Shown: one piece after another, positions 41,712 through 49,896 of the stretch | How the letters are laid out: the number at the start of each line of letters is the position of its first letter | How positions within the stretch are numbered: the stretch's first letter is position 1 | Assembly: GCA_002477955.1 (NCBI GenBank) | Contig: DLLE01000028.1 | Span: 61,415 to 111,375 of the forward strand | DNA: 49,961 nt | Direction of reading: 5' to 3' | From: Treponema sp. UBA7570 | GTDB taxonomy: Bacteria > Spirochaetota > Spirochaetia > Treponematales > Treponemataceae | Notes under the pieces: model-generated | Databases searched by the model: none | What the model saw: only the letters and a program-made list of their open reading frames with translations | Told to the model about the DNA's origin: nothing | Made by a program: the position numbers and the translations under genes

Positions 41712-42667
41712 TTTATTTTTCCCCAGTTTTCTACAAGATATTTTGCATCGATTTTAAAACGGTATTTGTTTTTGGAAACCCAATTCCGGGCATCGCAAAA
41801 CTGTCTGTAAGATTCAATTAAACCGCATCCTGACCTTAAAAGATATACAAAAAATGAAGATTTTGGAATAACTCCGTGATCTTCGTCAAAACGCGGAAGC
41901 AAATTTTTTAAGAAAAACCGTCCGTAGGACAAGTTCGCAGTCAAATTTTCAACAGGAAAATCATCTTCATAAGAAAAACTGTACAAAGTTGAAATTAAGA
42001 CTTTTTCGCCCCAAAGCCAGGCGCGCATAAAAAAGTCCAGAGTCTGCCAGTGCAGAGAATTTATTGTGTAATCAAAACCACCGAGCTCAATAAATTTTTT
42101 TCTATTATAAATACCGATGTTATCAAGCGGATAAAGCGTTTTTAAACCGTCAGAAATCGAAGATGAGGCAAAAACATCAAAAGTTGAACCTTTTACAGTC
42201 GGTGAAAAAATCAAAGGAAAATTTGTAATTGAACCGCAAGTGAGCCGTGGACTGGCGCATAAAATCTTTAAGTCCTCAATTTTTTCAAGAACACGTGAAG
42301 AAATCAATTCGCCTTCGATTTTTAAATTGTCGCGAAAAACCAAAACATTTTCGCACGAAAATTCCGACATTCCGATATTTATAAGTTCGCCTTCGTTTAC
42401 GTTTTCCAAAGGAATTACAAATTTTACTGACGGAAATTTGCGCGAAAGTTCATTTATATTGTAATTTTCATGATTTTTTTCGACCGAAACAATCTGCTCA
42501 AAACCCATTTTTATCAGTTTTTCCAAAATGGCAGAACGAAACTGGCTTCCTTTTCCATTTAAAAGCAAAAGCCCGGCCGGAAGTTTTATTTCGGAAGGAG
42601 AATCTTTTCCTCCAAGCACAGCTCGGTTTATCTGTCGTTCGTTAAAAATTAAAGGTATAGTATTCAT
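41708..42667 (-). CDS. GT-A glycosyltransferase-like protein (family 2 related)
   Basis: 319 residues, cytoplasmic. The segment NIGIYNRKKFIELGGFDYTINSLHWQTLDFFMRAWLWGEKVLI in outline is the acceptor-side pattern of family-2-like glycosyltransferases (GGFD...W...D...R). The N-terminal half (FEQIVSVEKNHENYNINELSRKFPSVKFVIP) could be the nucleotide-sugar half, though the usual DxD is not obvious (FRDNLKIEG is the nearest). It overlaps the spiro-SPASM gene by 26 bases and the next gene by four. It likely transfers the sugar made by its neighbours; donor and acceptor are unknown. Family assignment is moderate. Confidence 0.7.
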   Translation of the reverse strand: MNTIPLIFNERQINRAVLGGKDSPSEIKLPAGLLLLNGKGSQFRSAILEKLIKMGFEQIVSVEKNHENYNINELSRKFPSVKFVIPLENVNEGELINIGMSEFSCENVLVFRDNLKIEGELISSRVLEKIEDLKILCASPRLTCGSITNFPLIFSPTVKGSTFDVFASSSISDGLKTLYPLDNIGIYNRKKFIELGGFDYTINSLHWQTLDFFMRAWLWGEKVLISTLYSFSYEDDFPVENLTANLSYGRFFLKNLLPRFDEDHGVIPKSSFFVYLLRSGCGLIESYRQFCDARNWVSKNKYRFKIDAKYLVENWGKIK

Positions 42668-44222
42668 CGCAGGCTCGGCATTTTTCGCAATAATTTTTAT
42701 TCATGTGGTTCAAAACTTCTTTCTGAACTGAATCCCAAATTTTTTCAAAAGGCTCTCCAATTGCATTTCCGGCAATTTCCGAAATTCTTGATCTGCACAA
42801 AGGAACGCTTCCGTCTGAAAGAATATTCATATCGCGCCTCAAATGCCAGCAAACGTTCCGTTCTAGAGGAGAAAGGTCTGCGGGTTTTTCATCGCTCAAA
42901 AGCCCCGCGCAGCTGTCGTATTTCAAAATCACAAATTGTCCGCCAGAAGGAGAAGTTTTTTCTTTCCAAAAACGATAAAAACTTTCAAGCTGCTCTTCGT
43001 TTTCATTCATTCTTGTAAACTGCGGATAAACGTGCGATGGAAAAAATTGAGAAAGCATTGAAACAGTTTTTAAGGCTTTTTGAAAATTTGAGCCCGAGAT
43101 TCCATTCATTTTTTCGTACATTTTTTCATCAACGCTGTCAAGCTGAACAGCAAAGTCAATGCGGCAAGAATTTTTTGAAGCTTCTGCAATTTTTTTTGCC
43201 TGCTCTTCAGAAAGGCAAAGTCCGTCAGTTTCGATAAAAAGCTTTAATTCAGGATATTTTAAAACTTCAAGCGCAAAATCAACAAAATCTGGATTTAAAG
43301 CCGGCTCGCCAAAAAGCGAAAATCCGACTGTTGCCTGAACCGAAAAATCTGCAATTTTTTTTACGAGAATTTTAAATTCATCTAGCTGCATAAAAGGCAT
43401 TTTTTTGTCAGAAAAAAGTTTTTCGTAAGGACAGTAAAGGCTTTTTGTATTATAAGAATTTGAAATCTGAATATTGTAATAAGCAGGCAATGTCTGCTGG
43501 ATTCCTGGCATTTTTTCTGCCAAATCAGAAATTTCGTAAACATTAAAATCTGGCGTCAAAAAATCTTTTTTTTGCATTTTTGCTTCTTCAAAAAGACGGA
43601 CACAAGAAGTAAAACCAGATTTTGAAGAACATTCAAAGTTATAACGCAGCATCCGATAATCTTTATCTGAAATAACAGTTTCTATTTCAAAAGAATTTAT
43701 ATCCGAACTTATAATGGAAAAAAGCGCATCGCGGGAAGCAGGCTTTTCTCCAATTGATTTTTGAAAATTTTCCGCAAGACTTGCAATTATCGCGGCCGCT
43801 CCCCTGTCTATAATTTCCGGGGCAAAGCCACTTGCAAAACCGTCGGCAAAAGTATATTCAGCCTTGTACTGAACATGGGAAAATGCGAGCTCATCTGTAA
43901 GCTCTTTATTTAAAAACGGAGAATCCGCCCAGGCAAAAACTGCAAAATCAGCAGAATTTTGCGCGCACTGAGAAGCAATTTCCTTTGCGACAAGCGCATT
44001 CGTCCAGTCTTCGTGCTGAACAAGCAAAATCTCTTTTTTTTGAGGAAGACATTCGCTTATAAACGGAAAATTCTCTTTATTTGTAAAAATTACGGTTTTT
44101 ATCGAATTTTCAACGGAAAAAGCCCATTCAAGAGTTTTTTCAAAGGCACAGAGAGAATCAAATTTTTTTTCATATCTAAAGCCAGGCTTTTCTCCGGCAA
44201 AAAGAATTACAAGTTTTTTCAT
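42642..44222 (-). CDS. Spiro-SPASM protein: nucleotidyltransferase-like domain plus radical-SAM/SPASM domain lacking cluster cysteines
   Basis: 526 residues. The N-terminal ~190 residues resemble a sugar-nucleotide (GT-A) nucleotidyltransferase (LVILFAGEKPGFRY, VFAWADSPFLNKEL). A radical-SAM-like barrel follows from about 248. Where CxxxCxxC is expected it reads YNTKSLYC (257-264): only the third Cys remains. The SAM-associated GEP motif (FGEPALNPDF) is kept. The C-terminal SPASM cluster ligands are intact (Cys 458, 476, 512, 515, 518; CEKCRAC). I recall a spirochaete-only family of this description (spiro-SPASM). The start is the ATG at 44222 (MKKLVILFAGE), without ribosome site; a TTG at 44252 would add ten residues. 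First gene of the overlapping cluster. Confidence 0.85.
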   Translation of the reverse strand: MKKLVILFAGEKPGFRYEKKFDSLCAFEKTLEWAFSVENSIKTVIFTNKENFPFISECLPQKKEILLVQHEDWTNALVAKEIASQCAQNSADFAVFAWADSPFLNKELTDELAFSHVQYKAEYTFADGFASGFAPEIIDRGAAAIIASLAENFQKSIGEKPASRDALFSIISSDINSFEIETVISDKDYRMLRYNFECSSKSGFTSCVRLFEEAKMQKKDFLTPDFNVYEISDLAEKMPGIQQTLPAYYNIQISNSYNTKSLYCPYEKLFSDKKMPFMQLDEFKILVKKIADFSVQATVGFSLFGEPALNPDFVDFALEVLKYPELKLFIETDGLCLSEEQAKKIAEASKNSCRIDFAVQLDSVDEKMYEKMNGISGSNFQKALKTVSMLSQFFPSHVYPQFTRMNENEEQLESFYRFWKEKTSPSGGQFVILKYDSCAGLLSDEKPADLSPLERNVCWHLRRDMNILSDGSVPLCRSRISEIAGNAIGEPFEKIWDSVQKEVLNHMNKNYCEKCRACDEYYTFNF

Positions 44223-44244
44223 TTTATATTTATCGGTTTTTCGA

Positions 44245-44273
44245 TTGAACAAGATAAACTGATTGTATAAAAT
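44245..44273 (+). promoter_or_regulatory. Promoter of xseA
   Basis: TTGAAC (44245-44250), 17-base spacer, TAAAAT (44268-44273), ending 11 bases before the xseA ATG at 44285. It overlaps a divergent promoter for the spiro-SPASM gene. Confidence 0.5.
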
Positions 44274-44291
44274 TGGAAAAAATTATGGCAA
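44262..44291 (-). promoter_or_regulatory. Possible promoter of the spiro-SPASM gene cluster
   Basis: Minus strand TTGCCA (44291-44286), 18-base spacer, TACAAT (44267-44262), about 40 bases before the ATG at 44222. It interlocks with the xseA promoter, so the two directions may compete. Confidence 0.4.
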
Positions 44292-45487
44292 CACAACTTT
44301 TTCCATCAGATACAGTTTTTTCAGTAACCAGTTTAACTTCGGTTATCAAGGAATTGCTGGAATCTTCTTTTGTAAACATAAGCCTTGAAGGAGAAATTTC
44401 CGGTTACAGACCAAATTCAAGCGGACATCTGTATTTTACATTAAAAGATGAAAATTCTCAAATAAGCGCAGTTATGTTCCGGGGAAAAACTTCTGGCCTG
44501 AAATTTGTGCCAAAAGACGGAATAAAAGTCCGCTGCACAGGTTCAATTTCGGTTTACGCTCCGAGAGGAAATTACCAGATTATTATTTCTAAAATGGAAA
44601 TTGCAGGAGAAGGAAATATACTGCAAATTCTTGAGGAACGAAAAATGCGCCTGGCGGCAGAAGGTCTTTTCAATTCCGACAGAAAAAAAAGAATTCCTTT
44701 TTTTCCAAAAAAAATCGGCGTTATAACAAGTCCGACCGGCGCCGCTCTGAGAGACATTTTACAGATTACAAAACGCAGAAATCCGGCTGTAGAAGTAATT
44801 GTTTTTCCGGCTGTTGTCCAAGGAAACGATGCGGCGCCTTCGATTGTACGGCAAATTCAAGCTGCGAACGATTTTAAAATGGTAGATACGCTTATTGTCG
44901 GTCGTGGAGGCGGTTCAATAGAAGACTTGCTTCCTTTTAGCGAAGAATCTGTGGTTCGCGCAGTTGCCAAAAGCGAAATTCCTGTAATAAGCGCAGTCGG
45001 ACACGAAATTGACTGGGCACTTTGCGATTATGCCGCTGACTGTCGTGCTCCGACGCCTTCGGCTGCGGCAGAAATTGCAGTTCCCCAGCTGATTGACATA
45101 AAAAACGATTTAAATGGCTATCAAAACGAAATGCTAAGCCTGATAAATGCAAAAGTCGAAAAAATGAAGCTTTTGCTAAAGTCATTCAATCCAGATTCGA
45201 TGGAAATGCGGTTCAGGACAATTGAACAGCCTTATCTTATGCGGCTTGAAAATGCAAAAAATGCGCTGCAAACAAATTTTGACGAAAAAATTAAAAATTT
45301 CCGGCAGTTTTTACGTGAATCAGTTCAAATTCTGGAAGGAGCGAGCCCAAAAACGATTCTTGCCAGAGGATACTCAATGGTAAAAACCGCAGACGGAAAA
45401 ATTATACGCAGTCAGACCGACGTAAAAAACGGAGAAAAAATCGAAATCTACCCGGCAGAAGGAAAAATTCTCGCAACTGTAGACTAA
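44285..45487 (+). CDS. xseA: Exodeoxyribonuclease VII large subunit
   Basis: About 400 residues. An N-terminal OB fold (VNISLEGEISGYRPNSSGHLYFTLKDENSQISAVMFRG in outline) precedes the catalytic domain with KRIPFFPKKIGVITSPTGAALRDIL, VIVFPAVVQGNDA, TLIVGRGGGSIEDLLPFSEE and ISAVGHEIDWALCDYAADCRAPTPSAAAE. A coiled C-terminal region follows, ending ILARGYSMV. It degrades single-stranded DNA with XseB, including in mismatch repair. The ATG at 44285 is used; a TTG at 44273 would add four residues. Followed by xseB (23-base gap) and mutL, forming a repair operon. Confidence 0.95.
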   Translation: MATQLFPSDTVFSVTSLTSVIKELLESSFVNISLEGEISGYRPNSSGHLYFTLKDENSQISAVMFRGKTSGLKFVPKDGIKVRCTGSISVYAPRGNYQIIISKMEIAGEGNILQILEERKMRLAAEGLFNSDRKKRIPFFPKKIGVITSPTGAALRDILQITKRRNPAVEVIVFPAVVQGNDAAPSIVRQIQAANDFKMVDTLIVGRGGGSIEDLLPFSEESVVRAVAKSEIPVISAVGHEIDWALCDYAADCRAPTPSAAAEIAVPQLIDIKNDLNGYQNEMLSLINAKVEKMKLLLKSFNPDSMEMRFRTIEQPYLMRLENAKNALQTNFDEKIKNFRQFLRESVQILEGASPKTILARGYSMVKTADGKIIRSQTDVKNGEKIEIYPAEGKILATVD

Positions 45488-45510
45488 AAAAAATACGAGG
45501 AGAAGGAAAA

Positions 45511-45804
45511 ATGACTTTTGAAGAAAACCTTACAAAACTTGAATCACTCACAAACGACATAAAACGCACGGATATTTCGCTCGAAGATGCGCTTAAAGAT
45601 TTTGAAGAAGGAATAAAACTTGCAAAATCCCTCGAAGCCGATCTCGACAAAATCGAAGGAAAAATCCAGATTTTGACCAACCAGCCTGTAAAAGCAGAAA
45701 AAAATCCGACAGGAACAGAAATTCCGCCGCAAATGGATCTTTTTTCGGCCGCTGATGCAGAAAATGGCACGGCAGGAGCGCCAGTACAGGGGTTAAGACA
45801 GTAA
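45511..45804 (+). CDS. xseB: Exodeoxyribonuclease VII small subunit
   Basis: 97 residues. The typical helical core is MTFEENLTKLESLTNDI, then LEDALKDFEEGIKLAKSLEADLDKIEGKI. The last ~35 residues are a variable, Ala/Gly/Pro-rich tail. GAGGAGAAGG lies just before the ATG. It binds the C-terminal part of XseA and lies between xseA and mutL, whose ATG comes one base after this stop. Confidence 0.94.
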   Translation: MTFEENLTKLESLTNDIKRTDISLEDALKDFEEGIKLAKSLEADLDKIEGKIQILTNQPVKAEKNPTGTEIPPQMDLFSAADAENGTAGAPVQGLRQ

Positions 45805-45805
45805 A

Positions 45806-47755
45806 ATGCCGCAGGACAAAAAAGTGCGCAGAGCTGTAAGACAACTGAGTGCCGATGTTGCAAGAAAAATTGCCGCAGGAGAAGTAATCGACCGTCCAAA
45901 CGCCATTGTCCGCGAACTTATGGACAATGCCGTAGACAGCGGAGCAGATTCAATTTCCGTAGAAATTTCCGGTGGCGGGATTGAAAAAATAAGAATTTCT
46001 GACAACGGTTCTGGCATGACAAAAGAGGATTTATCAGCCTGTGCCCGTCCGCACGCAACGAGCAAAATCGTAGACACTGCCGACTTGAACAACATAACAA
46101 CTCTCGGTTTTAGAGGCGAAGCTTTGGCTTCAATCGCCGCAGTAAGCAGGCTTTCGATTTCTTCGGGAAACTGGAGGATGAAGGCAAGCATTTTAGAAGA
46201 CCATCTGCTCGAACAGATTCCTCTTGTACAAAACGGAGAAGGAACAATCGTAATGAGCGAAGGTCTTTTTGAAAATTATCCTGCCCGCAGAAGATTTTTA
46301 AAACGTCCTGCATCCGAAAATATGCTGTGCCGCGAAACTTTTGTCGAAAAAGCGCTTCCGCGCCCAGACATCGCATTCCGTCTTACAACAGACAATTCGC
46401 TAAGGCTTGACTTGCCAAAAGACGTTACTTTGACAGAAAGATTTGTTTCCGCCCTTGAATTGAACGAATCAACCGAGAATTTTGCAGAATTAAAGGCTTG
46501 CGGCGGAAATGAATGGAATTTCAAACTTGTAATCGGCGAACCAACGGTTTACAGAAGCGACCGCAGGCAAATTTTTATCTACATAAACGGAAGGCGCGTT
46601 CAGGAATTTTCACTTTTGCAGGCGATTGAATACGGATGCCAGGGATTTTTTCCGAACGGAACACATCCGGTGGCAGCTCTTTTTGCGGAAGTTGATCCTT
46701 CGACCGTGGACTTTAACATTCATCCAGCAAAAAAAGAAGTTCGATTTAGAGACAGTTCAGCACTTCACCACGGAGTAAGTTCAACCGTAAAAGAATATTT
46801 CCGCTCATACGGAATCAAGAATTCCCAGATTTTTGAAGACAAGGACAACGAAGAACAGAACAATGTTCCGGGATTCGATTTTGGAGAAACCTTACCTTCA
46901 ATAAAAATTTTGAAAAACCAGTCAAAAACGAATGAAAATTCCGAAACACAATTTTTCTCATCGCTTGCAACTCTCGCTCTTTCAGAAAATTCAAAACTTC
47001 AAGAAAAAAACGAAAATTCTGAAATCTCAACAAATTCTCAAAAAAAAGGCGGCGACCTGCGTTCAAGATTTTTTAATTACGACAGCACTCAGACAACACA
47101 AAAAACGCTTTACGAAAACCACTCTTACAAAAATGACCATATTTCCGAAAAATCGATCTCAAAACTTTACGAAAAGACAGAATTTCCGCAGTTCACAAAG
47201 CCAGACTCAGACGGTTTTTGCTACATCGGAACCGTTCTAAACTGCTTTCTCATAGCTCAAGTTCAGGACACAATTTATTTTATCGACCAGCATGCCGCCC
47301 ACGAACGGATAATTTTTAACAAGCTTCTTTCGGAAAAAAAAGAAACACAGTCTCTTTTAATTCCTTACAAAATAACGACAGAGGACGAGTCCGAAGAAAA
47401 ATATCTTGAAGCCGCGCTTCCATTTCTAAAAAATGCAGGTTTTACAGGAAAAAAAGCAGGCGAAGGAGTTTTTGAATTTTCGGAAGTTCCGGCAAGATGG
47501 AAAGGCACGCAAAAGGATCTTCAGAGCGCGCTTCTCGACAAGCTCGTAAAGCCAGAAGACATAATATACTCTGTCGCCGCAATGACAGCCTGCAAGGCCG
47601 CGGTCAAAGACGGATATGTTTTGGACAGAGCGGCAGCCGAAGAACTTGCAAAACAAGCTCTAAAACTTCCAGACCCGCACTGTCCTCATGGACGTCCAGT
47701 CTGGACAACGCTCACAAAGGAACAGCTTTTTGCCAGAGTAAGAAGAACAAGATGA
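45806..47755 (+). CDS. mutL: DNA mismatch repair protein MutL (endonuclease-type)
   Basis: 649 residues. The GHKL ATPase domain has motifs IAAGEVIDRPNAIVREL, DNAVDSGA, ISDNGSGM, HATSKI and TLGFRGEALASI. A long Asn/Lys/Ser-rich linker (about 335-470) precedes the C-terminal dimerisation/endonuclease domain with FIDQHAAHERIIF, MTACKAAVKDG and the metal-associated CPHGRP. The DQHAxxER motif predicts nicking activity, as in bacteria without MutH. It begins one base after xseB, so translation is coupled; the gene group links mismatch nicking with a single-strand exonuclease. Confidence 0.95.
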   Translation: MPQDKKVRRAVRQLSADVARKIAAGEVIDRPNAIVRELMDNAVDSGADSISVEISGGGIEKIRISDNGSGMTKEDLSACARPHATSKIVDTADLNNITTLGFRGEALASIAAVSRLSISSGNWRMKASILEDHLLEQIPLVQNGEGTIVMSEGLFENYPARRRFLKRPASENMLCRETFVEKALPRPDIAFRLTTDNSLRLDLPKDVTLTERFVSALELNESTENFAELKACGGNEWNFKLVIGEPTVYRSDRRQIFIYINGRRVQEFSLLQAIEYGCQGFFPNGTHPVAALFAEVDPSTVDFNIHPAKKEVRFRDSSALHHGVSSTVKEYFRSYGIKNSQIFEDKDNEEQNNVPGFDFGETLPSIKILKNQSKTNENSETQFFSSLATLALSENSKLQEKNENSEISTNSQKKGGDLRSRFFNYDSTQTTQKTLYENHSYKNDHISEKSISKLYEKTEFPQFTKPDSDGFCYIGTVLNCFLIAQVQDTIYFIDQHAAHERIIFNKLLSEKKETQSLLIPYKITTEDESEEKYLEAALPFLKNAGFTGKKAGEGVFEFSEVPARWKGTQKDLQSALLDKLVKPEDIIYSVAAMTACKAAVKDGYVLDRAAAEELAKQALKLPDPHCPHGRPVWTTLTKEQLFARVRRTR

Positions 47756-47786
47756 GCCTTTGACGGCAATAAAAATATCGTCCGTT

Positions 47787-49862
47787 TTATTTTCTTAACT
47801 TAAACTCAACGCGGCGGTTGTATTCTTTATTCGCAGACTTTCCTTCCCCGCATCTGGCTTCCATCCTGTTTTCAGGAACACCAAGTCCTTTAAGCCTGTT
47901 TTCGACAGATTTTGCGCGGTTAAGGGCGAGAATCTGCTCTTCTGTCGTCCACTCTTCTCCATCAGGATTTACATAGCCCGTAATAGTTACCCTGTATTCT
48001 TCGTATTTTTCATCAACCAAAATATCGTAAACTTTTTTGAGTGTCTGTGAATTCTGCTCAGTATTTACAAGCTCCGAACTGTTGATTTTAAAAGACAGAG
48101 TCGGAATCGCAATATTTACAGTGCCGTCAGGGTTTTCGCTTATTTCAACGTTTTTTGCGACGACAGGATCTTTTTTGCTCTTTGTGACCTCAACTTTTCC
48201 GCTGTCCTGGGCAGAAACTCCGAGCGCGTCCGTCACAGACATTTTGTAACTCAAACTGTTTCCGTCTTTCACAGTTTCGCCCGAATTAGTTTTCCCGTCC
48301 CATTCTATATTTTCCGGAGGAGTTCCAGTTCCGCTCTTCGAGTAAATTGTGCGGTTATTCATCTTAACTTCAAATTTCCAGTCTTTTACAAGCGCTTCGC
48401 TTTCAGACGAAACTTTAAAGCTGAGCTTATCGTCAATTCCGTCGCCATCTGGAGAAAAACTGTCGCTTTCAGGAACAAGAGTAATCTGAGGAACATTGCT
48501 AAAGCAGCTGAACGAATTTCCTTCCGCGTCTACGCTTCCATTATTCCTGTAATTGACAGAAATTTTTGCAGAAAACCTTCCGTCTGCCAACCGGCCAGAG
48601 TCCGTTTTTCCATCCCATTCAATTCTGTCAGGAAGTTTTTTGCCTTTTATAGTCTTTACGGTATTTCCGTATTCATCTGTAATTTCAAGAACATAAGTTT
48701 CGATTTTATTTCTGTCGGTCGCGCTGACATTAAAAATCTGCTTCTGCTGCCTTGAATTAGGACTGTTAGGAGAAAAACTTGCATTTAAAGCCTTTAGAGC
48801 TACAACACCAGCAGGAAGGCTGTAAACTGCGTCCGCAAGATTTTCCTGACCAAAGAATTCCTTTTTTTCATCCTGAACAGCAGCAGCTTCTTCATTATTT
48901 TCAAGTTCCGCCTTTTCCGGAACAAGAACAGGAGCCGTCGCAACGCTCTTTTCAACCGCTTCCACAACCGGCTCTTCTCCGCCAAACGCAATTTCAACAG
49001 GCTCATCTTCCGGCACAACTTTCAACGGTTCTTCCGCTTCTGTTTCGTTTTCGACAAGCTCATCTTCTTTTTGCGGAAGCGGAGGCGCCTTTACAATTTC
49101 AGAACGGACAAGCTCTTCGTTTTTTTCGTCATCCTCAACTTTTTCTTCAGGAATCTCATAATTCACCTTTTCTTTCTGTTCAACAATAACTTCATCATTT
49201 TTTACATTCGCAAAATCAAGGTCGATAAGCTCTGGCTTTTCTTTTGCACGCCTTTCGATTTCTTCACCAAGAAGAGAAATCAGCCTTTCAATCTCCGGCC
49301 TTTGGCTAGATTCCGGCTCAAGCTCAAGATATTTTTCGTAATTTTGTTTTGCGTCCTGCAGATGATCCTGCTTTAACTGCGCATTCGCCCTATTCAAATA
49401 TGCAGGCCCAAAATTTTCATCTTCGCGGATCGCAATCGCATAACAAGCATCGGCCCTTGCATAATTTGTAAGCGCGTATGCAGAATTTCCAGCATTGTAG
49501 GCAAGAATTTTGTGGTCGGTATTTTCCTTTGTCAAACCGCGCGCGCAGCATGCAAGAGAACGGGTAAAATCTCCGGTCTGATAATACGCAACTCCCAAAT
49601 GAATCCAAACATTCGGGTTTATATTTTCAAGCTCAACACATTTTTCAAAATACGGAATCGCTTCCGCAGGCTTGTTCAATCCAAAAAGTTTTTCGCCTGT
49701 TTCATAATCCTCGTTAAAAACCGTAACAATTTCTTCTTTTTTAACAGATTCCTTCGCATTTTTAGAAGCCGCATTTTTTTTTGCGGCAAGATTTTTCTTC
49801 GCCTGGGAAAAAACAAAAAAAGGACAAAAACAAATCAAAATCAAACAAAAATTTTTTTTCAT
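47787..49862 (-). CDS. TPR protein with FlgD-like Ig repeats and C-terminal OmpA domain
   Basis: 691 residues. Signal peptide MKKNFCLILICFCPFFVFSQ. TPR repeats span about residues 50-190 (PAEAIPYFEKCVELENINPN, VAYYQTGDFTRSLACCARGL, AYLNRANAQLKQDHLQDAKQ). A long acidic, Glu/Pro/Val-rich linker follows (about 205-340). Then come two FlgD-Ig/gliding-type modules with ASFSPNSPNSRQQKQIF...IEWDGKTDSGRLADG and FSPDGDGIDDKL...IEWDGKTNSGETVKDG. The C-terminal OmpA domain (about 580-691) contains LSFKINSSEL, VTITGYVNPDG, LALNRAKSVENRL and NRRVEFKLRK, which binds peptidoglycan. Likely a periplasmic scaffold between envelope layers. No ribosome site; a sigma-28-like promoter ends 7 bases before the ATG. 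Confidence 0.88.
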   Translation of the reverse strand: MKKNFCLILICFCPFFVFSQAKKNLAAKKNAASKNAKESVKKEEIVTVFNEDYETGEKLFGLNKPAEAIPYFEKCVELENINPNVWIHLGVAYYQTGDFTRSLACCARGLTKENTDHKILAYNAGNSAYALTNYARADACYAIAIREDENFGPAYLNRANAQLKQDHLQDAKQNYEKYLELEPESSQRPEIERLISLLGEEIERRAKEKPELIDLDFANVKNDEVIVEQKEKVNYEIPEEKVEDDEKNEELVRSEIVKAPPLPQKEDELVENETEAEEPLKVVPEDEPVEIAFGGEEPVVEAVEKSVATAPVLVPEKAELENNEEAAAVQDEKKEFFGQENLADAVYSLPAGVVALKALNASFSPNSPNSRQQKQIFNVSATDRNKIETYVLEITDEYGNTVKTIKGKKLPDRIEWDGKTDSGRLADGRFSAKISVNYRNNGSVDAEGNSFSCFSNVPQITLVPESDSFSPDGDGIDDKLSFKVSSESEALVKDWKFEVKMNNRTIYSKSGTGTPPENIEWDGKTNSGETVKDGNSLSYKMSVTDALGVSAQDSGKVEVTKSKKDPVVAKNVEISENPDGTVNIAIPTLSFKINSSELVNTEQNSQTLKKVYDILVDEKYEEYRVTITGYVNPDGEEWTTEEQILALNRAKSVENRLKGLGVPENRMEARCGEGKSANKEYNRRVEFKLRK

Positions 49863-49869
49863 ATCAACA

Positions 49870-49896
49870 ATATCGGCTTAAATTTTCTATAGATTA
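49870..49896 (-). promoter_or_regulatory. Possible sigma-28 promoter of the TPR-OmpA gene
   Basis: Minus strand TAAT (49896-49893), 15-base spacer, GCCGATAT (49877-49870), against TAAA-N15-GCCGATAA. The -10 box ends 7 bases before the ATG at 49862, which would make the message leaderless. Confidence 0.45.

Noticed and set aside
42642..44222. Calling this gene an active radical-SAM enzyme
   Set aside because: Two of three SAM-cluster cysteines are absent (YNTKSLYC), so activity cannot be claimed.
44230..44236. CCGATAA on the minus strand just before the spiro-SPASM ATG, resembling a sigma-28 -10 box
   Set aside because: No TAAA-like -35 at 15-16 bases, and the box overlaps a better sigma-70 arrangement; probably chance.
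47756..47786. Bidirectional terminator between mutL and the TPR-OmpA gene
   Set aside because: Only a 4-5 bp stem can be formed; not convincing.
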